DNA of 17,661 nt from Mycobacterium sp. (lineage in GTDB: Bacteria > Actinomycetota > Actinomycetes > Mycobacteriales > Mycobacteriaceae): assembly GCA_023264755.1 (NCBI GenBank), contig JAHFVB010000025.1, positions 1-17,661 on the forward strand, read 5' to 3'. The notes under the pieces were generated by a model. That model made no database searches. It saw only the letters and a list, made by a program, of their open reading frames with translations, and was not told the origin of the DNA. The position numbers were made by a program, and so were the translations under genes. Of the stretch, positions 13,162 through 17,661 are shown in pieces. The first letter of the stretch is position 1; every line of letters begins with the position of its first letter.

Positions 13162-15171
13162 ATGCCCCACGCTCCAGATGGCGCCGACCCGGTGAGCACC
13201 CTCGCTGCCTCAGATGCCGATTCGGTCACCGGCGGCACAGCGACCGCAACGCACGCCGGCGTCGCGAACCCACGTAGGCGCATTGGTTCGCGCCTACCTG
13301 TGCAGGGTTGGTTGATGGTCGTGTTGAGCGCGATGGGTGTGGTTGTCATCGGCGGTTCCGTGGCCATTGCCATGCTGATTCGCAGCACCGAAACTGCCAC
13401 TAGCCAGCTGACGGGCACCATTGAGCCAGCACGTGCCGCAGCGTTTCAGTTGCAAGCGGCAGTGCGCGACCAAGAAACCGGCTTGCGTGGTTACGTCATC
13501 GCTGCGGACCCGCAGTTCCTCGAGCCCTACTACAGCGGCCAACAGGTAGAGCAGGCCGTCGTCGCTGGGCTGCGCACACGCTTGAGTGGTCACGACGATC
13601 TACTGGCTGATCTCAGCGCGATCGAAACGGCTGTAGGGCAATGGCGCACCAGCTACGCCCAACCGCTGATCGCAACCGTTTCGCCCGGGCAGCCCCATCC
13701 ACTCAGCAGCGTCGAGGCTGAGCTAGGCAAGGCGCGATTCGATCGTCTGCGGGCTCTGTTCGACAGACAAAATGCAGACATCGAGTCGGCGTGGGCTCAC
13801 GCCGATGCTGACTTGCGGCAGGCTCAGACGTGGCTCAACCGGGTGCTGGTGGGCGTGTTTCTAGCGGTCGTGGGCACTGGGCTGGTGGTGACTGACTTCG
13901 TGCGCCGTGCGGTCACCGGGCCGGTGGCCGCTGTAGCGGCGGCGTGCCGACGGATCGCCGAGGGCGATTTCGCCGCCACGATCCCGGTTGATGGGCCCAG
14001 CGACATTCGTGGCATTGCGATGGATGCCGACTACATGCGGCGGCGCATCGTCGACGAGCTGGTGACGACGCAAGCGGCACGCGCCGAGCTCTATGAGAGC
14101 GAGGAATTGTTCCGGACGAGCTTCAACTCGTCGGTCGCTGGCAAGCTGATGGTGATCCGCAGCTGCACCGAGTGGATTGTCCAGCGCGCCAACCCGTCGG
14201 CGCGGGACCTGCTGTCTGGGCTGCGAGAGGGAATCACGAACCTCGATTCGTTGCTCGGTCCCGAAGCCTCTGCCAGACTCTCGGCGGTCGCCGATTCCTT
14301 GGTCGAAGGCGACGGGGCTGAGGGCAACGGTAACGCGCGTCTGACGCTGAAGCTGCCCGATCGCCGCAGGCTCAGTTTGAGCATTGCCATCATCGGCGAG
14401 CGGCCCGACGGAACCCTGTTCACGTTGCACTTCCACGACGTCACCGAATCAGAACGGCTCCGTCGCCTCGAGCACGAGGAATTGAACCGGGCTGCAGCGG
14501 TCCAACGCGCTTTGGTACCAGACCTTCTGCCGTCGACGCCCGGGTGGACGTTCGGCACCTTCACCAGCCCAGCCAGACAAGTCGGAGGGGACTTCTACGA
14601 CGTGCGGGTACGCGAACCTGCCATCGCGCTTTGCCTCGGCGACGTCATGGGTAAGGGCATGGACGCGGGGATGCTCGCCGCCGCGACGCGCACCGCGCTG
14701 CGCTCCCACGATCCCGCGATGGCCCCATCAGATGTCGTCACTCGTACTGCGGGCATCCTCGACGGCGATCTGCGGCGCATCAGCGCATTCGTCACGCTCG
14801 CCTATGTCGTGGTCGACATGGACTCCGGCGACTTCCGATTCACCGACGCGGGGCACGGCCTGCATTTCGTGGTCCGCGCTGGTTTGGGTCGAGTCGAACG
14901 GTTGCAGTCCAACGACATGCCGATAGGACTGGGCGACGAGTGGCGGGAAATTTCCGACCGCCTGGCCCCGGGGGACACGATCGTTCTCGTCAGTGATGGA
15001 GTCCTCGACCTATGGGGCGGCTCATTGGAGGGACTCGAAGACGCGATCTCGCAATGCGCCAAACGCGATGGGATCCTCCTGCAGGAGGTCGTGGACTCCC
15101 TGTGCGCGAATGCGGGCGAGTCACCCGAAGGGGACGACGTCACCGCGGTAGCCCTGCGCCGTAACGGGTAA
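13162..15171 (+). CDS. Membrane PP2C phosphatase: CHASE3-HAMP-PAS-SpoIIE
   Basis: A 669-residue RsbU/SpoIIE-type serine phosphatase with a sensor part. TM1 is about 51-73; residues 80-220 resemble CHASE3 (RDQETGLRGYVIAADPQFLEPY), an extracytoplasmic sensor; TM2 is 227-245; HAMP is about 246-305; residues 310-425 resemble PAS; the catalytic domain is 440-668 with QVGGDFYD (473-480), GDVMGKG (493-499), TDAGHG (561-566), SDGVLD (611-616) and GDDVT (657-661), so the metal-binding Asp residues are present. It should dephosphorylate the upstream STAS protein in response to an outside signal. The ATG at 13162 was preferred to a GTG at 13126 because the latter adds only 12 non-conserved residues; the ribosome site is weak. 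About 190 bases separate it from the ATPase gene, so it may have its own promoter. Confidence 0.93.
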   Translation: MPHAPDGADPVSTLAASDADSVTGGTATATHAGVANPRRRIGSRLPVQGWLMVVLSAMGVVVIGGSVAIAMLIRSTETATSQLTGTIEPARAAAFQLQAAVRDQETGLRGYVIAADPQFLEPYYSGQQVEQAVVAGLRTRLSGHDDLLADLSAIETAVGQWRTSYAQPLIATVSPGQPHPLSSVEAELGKARFDRLRALFDRQNADIESAWAHADADLRQAQTWLNRVLVGVFLAVVGTGLVVTDFVRRAVTGPVAAVAAACRRIAEGDFAATIPVDGPSDIRGIAMDADYMRRRIVDELVTTQAARAELYESEELFRTSFNSSVAGKLMVIRSCTEWIVQRANPSARDLLSGLREGITNLDSLLGPEASARLSAVADSLVEGDGAEGNGNARLTLKLPDRRRLSLSIAIIGERPDGTLFTLHFHDVTESERLRRLEHEELNRAAAVQRALVPDLLPSTPGWTFGTFTSPARQVGGDFYDVRVREPAIALCLGDVMGKGMDAGMLAAATRTALRSHDPAMAPSDVVTRTAGILDGDLRRISAFVTLAYVVVDMDSGDFRFTDAGHGLHFVVRAGLGRVERLQSNDMPIGLGDEWREISDRLAPGDTIVLVSDGVLDLWGGSLEGLEDAISQCAKRDGILLQEVVDSLCANAGESPEGDDVTAVALRRNG

Positions 15172-15332
15172 GCGGTGCATGGCACGACCGCACACGGGGA
15201 TGGCATCCCAGGCATCGCGATCTTCCGGCAGTGACGAAGATGGAACCGGCCGGGTGAGAATTGAATCCCGGGCAGCACGTACGGTCGGCACGGGCCCACG
15301 GTGAGCCGGGCAGAGCACGGGCGGAGGATGGC
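15172..15332. other. Intergenic region before the MFS gene
   Basis: 161 bases with no supported gene. Its right end contains the ribosome-binding site of the exporter gene, GGAGGA at 15323-15328, four bases before the GTG start. No promoter hexamers or terminator can be assigned. Confidence 0.5.
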
Positions 15333-16805
15333 GTGGTTGATCCTCGGGAACTGAGGATGGGGACCGGCGCCGGCCGATGGGTGCTGCTCGCCACCGTGCT
15401 CGGGTCGGGGATCGTGATGATCGACGGCACCGTGGTGAACGTGGCGCTACCCCGCATCGGGCATGACCTGGGTGCGGGTTTCGCGGGCCTGCAATGGATC
15501 GTCAACGCCTACACGCTCACGCTTGCGGCGTTCGTCCTGCTCGGAGGTTCGCTCGGGGACCACTTCGGCCGCCGGCGGGTGTTCCTGATCGGGGTCGTCT
15601 GGTTCGCCGCCGCCTCGGCCGCGTGCGGCCTCGCGCCGAACGTCGAACTGCTGATTGCCGCGCGCGCGTTGCAGGGCGTGGGCGGGGCGCTGCTCACCCC
15701 GGGCAGCCTCGCGTTGATCTCGGCGTCGTTCCGCGGTGCTGATCGGGCGGCCGCGATCGGCGCGTGGTCGGGGCTCGGCGGGTTGGCCGGTGCCATCGGA
15801 CCCTTCCTGGGCGGCTTCCTGGTCGAGTTGAGTTGGCGGGCAGTGTTTCTCATCAACCTTCCGCTGGCCGCCGTGGTCGTGGTGGTGACGGTGCTGCGAG
15901 TGCCCGAGAGTCGCGACGCCGACTCCCCGCCAGGCCTGGACGTCAGCGGCGCGGTGCTTGCCGCGTTGGGGCTCGGCGCACTGACGTTTGGGCTGACGAG
16001 ATTCGGTAACGGCGGCTCACCCTCGATCGTCTTGGTGGCGGTCGGGGTCGGAGTGCTGGCGCTGGCGGCGTTCGTCGTGGTGGAGCGGCGGTCGGCGCAT
16101 CCGCTGGTGCCGCTATCGCTGTTCGGTGACAACGTGTTTCGCGTCGCCAATGCCGTGACGTTCCTGAGCTACGGCGCGCTGGGAGTGGTGTTCCTGGTGT
16201 TGGTGCTGCAATTGCAGACCGTCGCCGGCTTCAGCCCCGTGGCGGCCGGTGCGGCCCTGCTGCCCGTGACCGCCATCCTGCTGGTGTTCTCCTCGCGGGC
16301 CGGCGCCTTGTCCGGTCGGATCGGGCCGCGCCAGCCGATGTCCCTCGGTCTGCTGCTCGCGGCCGCAGGCCTGCTCTTGATGCTGCGCATCGGCGCAGCT
16401 GCCTCCTGGTGGACCGACGTGCTTCCCGCAGCGGCGGTCTTCGGTGCCGGCTTGGCCCTCGTGGTCGCACCGCTGACCTCTGCCGTCCTCGACTCCGCAC
16501 CCGACCAGCTGCCCGGTGCGGCCTCGGGAGTCAACAATGCCGTCGCTCGATCCGGGGGACTGCTGGCCGTGGCCCTGATCCCGGGCCTGGCCGGCCTCGG
16601 CGGCACCGACTACGGCGACCCGGCGGCGTTCGACGCCGGGTTCCACACGACCATCGTGATCGCCGCAAGCCTGTTGCTGGGCGCCGCCGTGCTGACGGCC
16701 GTCGGGATCCGCTCTCAGCCGGGCTCTGGAGCCACGAGTGACCGCATCCACGTCGAGGAGCGCTCGTGCTGTCCGGTCACCGGGCCGCCGCCGCACCCCA
16801 CGTAG
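15333..16805 (+). CDS. MFS multidrug exporter, DHA2 (EmrB/QacA) family
   Basis: A 490-residue inner-membrane transporter with about 14 hydrophobic spans, using the proton gradient to expel drugs or other amphipathic compounds. Diagnostic motifs: IDGTVVNVALPRI (30-42) in TM1, GGSLGDHFGRRRVFLIG (71-87, motif A), RALQGVGGALLTPGSLALI (111-129, motif B), GLGGLAGAIGPFLGGFLVE (147-165, motif C), and SWRAVFLINLP (167-177). The GTG at 15333 has GGAGGA close upstream; an upstream non-ATG extension was rejected for want of conservation and a ribosome site. The C-terminal tail is polar and has a Cys-Cys pair. Substrate unknown. No regulator sits next to it; the partner-switching genes are upstream in the same direction but 161 bases away. 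Confidence 0.92.
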   Translation: MVDPRELRMGTGAGRWVLLATVLGSGIVMIDGTVVNVALPRIGHDLGAGFAGLQWIVNAYTLTLAAFVLLGGSLGDHFGRRRVFLIGVVWFAAASAACGLAPNVELLIAARALQGVGGALLTPGSLALISASFRGADRAAAIGAWSGLGGLAGAIGPFLGGFLVELSWRAVFLINLPLAAVVVVVTVLRVPESRDADSPPGLDVSGAVLAALGLGALTFGLTRFGNGGSPSIVLVAVGVGVLALAAFVVVERRSAHPLVPLSLFGDNVFRVANAVTFLSYGALGVVFLVLVLQLQTVAGFSPVAAGAALLPVTAILLVFSSRAGALSGRIGPRQPMSLGLLLAAAGLLLMLRIGAAASWWTDVLPAAAVFGAGLALVVAPLTSAVLDSAPDQLPGAASGVNNAVARSGGLLAVALIPGLAGLGGTDYGDPAAFDAGFHTTIVIAASLLLGAAVLTAVGIRSQPGSGATSDRIHVEERSCCPVTGPPPHPT

Positions 16806-16862
16806 GCCCGGGCCCGAAACCCTCCGCGCCCATCGGCGTCGTGGCCGGCGACGGCTCGAAAG

Positions 16863-17363
16863 TCATTGCGGGTAGCCCAGACTCCAACCGCGGTAGACCC
16901 AGTTGCGGCCCAGGTTGGGGCTGTGCAGTATCTGGATGTTGTGTCCGTCGCCGTAGCCCGGTGCGAGTCCTTGGACGCCGCCGGAGAGATAGGTGCCGTC
17001 TCCGCGGGCGATGTCGATGTGGGGGCCGTCGGAGCCCTTGCTGAAGACCAATCCGCCGCGTGGGGGATTCATGTCGGTGTGGATCTGACCTTGTCCGAGC
17101 AGGGTTTGGTACATGGTCTCGGCGGCGCCGTCCCAGCCCCACCGAGCTTGGGGCACGCCATAGGCGTAGGCCACGAAGGCCTCACATCCGTATGGGCCGA
17201 ACTGATCTGACCCGAGCACGCTTTCCGCCTTGGCGATGGCAGCCTCGGCGCCGGGGATCGTCGACGGGGGCTCGGACGCGGGCTCGGCCGAGGCGCTCGG
17301 CGCCAAGAGCAGCGCCGCGGCCAACGCGGTGGCGGACAGCATCAGGCAGATTCGGGGGGTCAA
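16863..17363 (-). CDS. Secreted protein, possible NlpC/P60- or CHAP-like
   Basis: A 166-residue exported protein. The TTG at 17363, preceded by GGAG at a spacing of about 8, gives a clean signal peptide (LMLSATALAAALLLAPSASA, cleavage near residue 26). A later ATG at 17342 would shorten it by seven residues. The mature part has a Cys in a GPYGCEAFVAYAYGVP helix start (Cys60), NPPRGGLVFSKGSDGPHIDIARGDG with His115, and WVYRGWSLGYP at the end. The Cys-then-'GxLVF...HIxI' order resembles NlpC/P60 or CHAP cysteine peptidases that cut peptidoglycan, but I cannot see the full signature, so the activity is inferred. Convergent with the exporter gene, with a 57-base gap. Confidence 0.7.
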   Translation of the reverse strand: MTPRICLMLSATALAAALLLAPSASAEPASEPPSTIPGAEAAIAKAESVLGSDQFGPYGCEAFVAYAYGVPQARWGWDGAAETMYQTLLGQGQIHTDMNPPRGGLVFSKGSDGPHIDIARGDGTYLSGGVQGLAPGYGDGHNIQILHSPNLGRNWVYRGWSLGYPQ

Positions 17364-17661
17364 CGCGAGTGGCTCCGGTTCCTGGCGGGGCTGGCAGGCT
17401 CGAGGGTGGCGGCGTCCGTCGACCAGCCGGCGCAATCGGGCCCCGGCGATGTCGCGGATGCTGCCTTCGGTAAAGTCCGTGGCCCTTTGTTCACGTGTTG
17501 TTCAGATGCACATCGTGCGGTACGCGAGGGCGTTGGGCAACCGGGGCAGCGACTCGCAGCCGATTGCGGCGCCCGGGGGTGTCCGGCCCAACCCGACCAG
17601 CCCGCATGTGATCGCTAGTGCAACGCCTGGGCGTATCGAGCGGAGTCGGTGACGGTGGCTT
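17364..17661. other. Upstream region of the secreted-protein gene
   Basis: About 300 bases with no supported gene. Contains the direct repeat of TTGTTCA at 17487-17504 and should include the promoter of the minus-strand secreted protein. Short frames on both strands lack domains or ribosome sites. The window ends here. Confidence 0.5.
17487..17504 (-). promoter_or_regulatory. TTGTTCA direct repeat, 11-bp period
   Basis: TTGTTCA occurs at 17487-17493 and again at 17498-17504 with CGTG between, so the copies lie one helical turn apart (TGAACAA on the gene's strand). It is about 125 bases upstream of the secreted-protein start. The phasing suits two molecules of a regulator, such as a response regulator, on one DNA face; the binder is not known. 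Confidence 0.45.

Noticed and set aside
15250..15275. A GAATTGAATCCCGGG stretch resembling a tRNA T-arm, as if a tRNA remnant or attachment site
   Set aside because: The loop does not fit the T-loop consensus, no acceptor or anticodon arm is present, and no integrase is nearby.
9986..17636. A 14-bp sequence ATACGCCCAGGCGT at 9986-9999 that recurs inverted at 17623-17636
   Set aside because: In a GC-rich window of this size about one such match is expected by chance, and neither site has supporting context.
1..17661. Mobile elements, prophage or CRISPR array
   Set aside because: No transposase, integrase, phage structural gene, long terminal repeat or regularly spaced repeat array was seen.

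Overview
The window looks like chromosomal DNA from a mycobacterium, probably a rapid grower of the Mycolicibacterium type. The DNA is GC-rich and uses GTG and TTG starts freely. Several protein families present are typical of mycobacteria: an F420-dependent LLM-class oxidoreductase, an MmpS-like exported protein, a three-helix-bundle-dimerization protein, and small actinobacterial orphan proteins. The genus is inferred from protein style only.

Layout. (1) 1-792: the 3' end of an F420-dependent oxidoreductase and a 61-residue membrane protein, closed by a hairpin. (2) 887-4979: a tightly coupled three-gene operon (4-base overlaps at both junctions) encoding a glycerol-kinase-like FGGY kinase, a GlpA-like FAD oxidoreductase with a C-terminal BFD-type [2Fe-2S] site, and a second FAD/NAD(P) oxidoreductase. 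It looks like a polyol or glycerol catabolic unit, but the kinase lacks one classic glycerol-contacting residue. (3) 5085-7877: small orphan genes, namely a helical protein, a mini-HTH protein, a one-helix membrane protein, a secreted SH3-type protein, a three-helix-bundle protein and a coiled-coil-like protein. (4) 7908-9427: a TetR regulator and an SDR oxidoreductase in one operon with a clear palindromic operator. (5) 9483-9926: an MmpS-like protein converted to a probable lipoprotein. (6) 10113-10789: four tRNA genes, Gly-Cys-Val(GAC) on the minus strand and Val(CAC) on the plus strand, with hairpins around them. (7) 11216-15171: a partner-switching signalling locus with a divergent GAF protein, a STAS anti-anti-sigma factor, an RsbW-type ATPase and a large membrane-bound CHASE3-HAMP-PAS-SpoIIE phosphatase. 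(8) 15333-16805: a DHA2-type drug exporter. (9) 16863-17363: a secreted protein with a possible NlpC/P60- or CHAP-like Cys/His arrangement.

How the genes work together. The kinase and two oxidoreductases probably phosphorylate and then oxidise a polyol. The TetR protein probably controls its own transcription and that of the SDR gene. The phosphatase, STAS and ATPase proteins have the conserved motifs of a working Rsb-type switch, with the phosphatase sensing an outside or membrane signal, but no sigma factor is encoded here, so the target is unknown. No phage, insertion sequence or CRISPR array was seen. The most unusual points are the altered kinase active site, the orphan signalling switch with its divergent GAF partner and an inverted repeat between them, and the lipoprotein version of MmpS.
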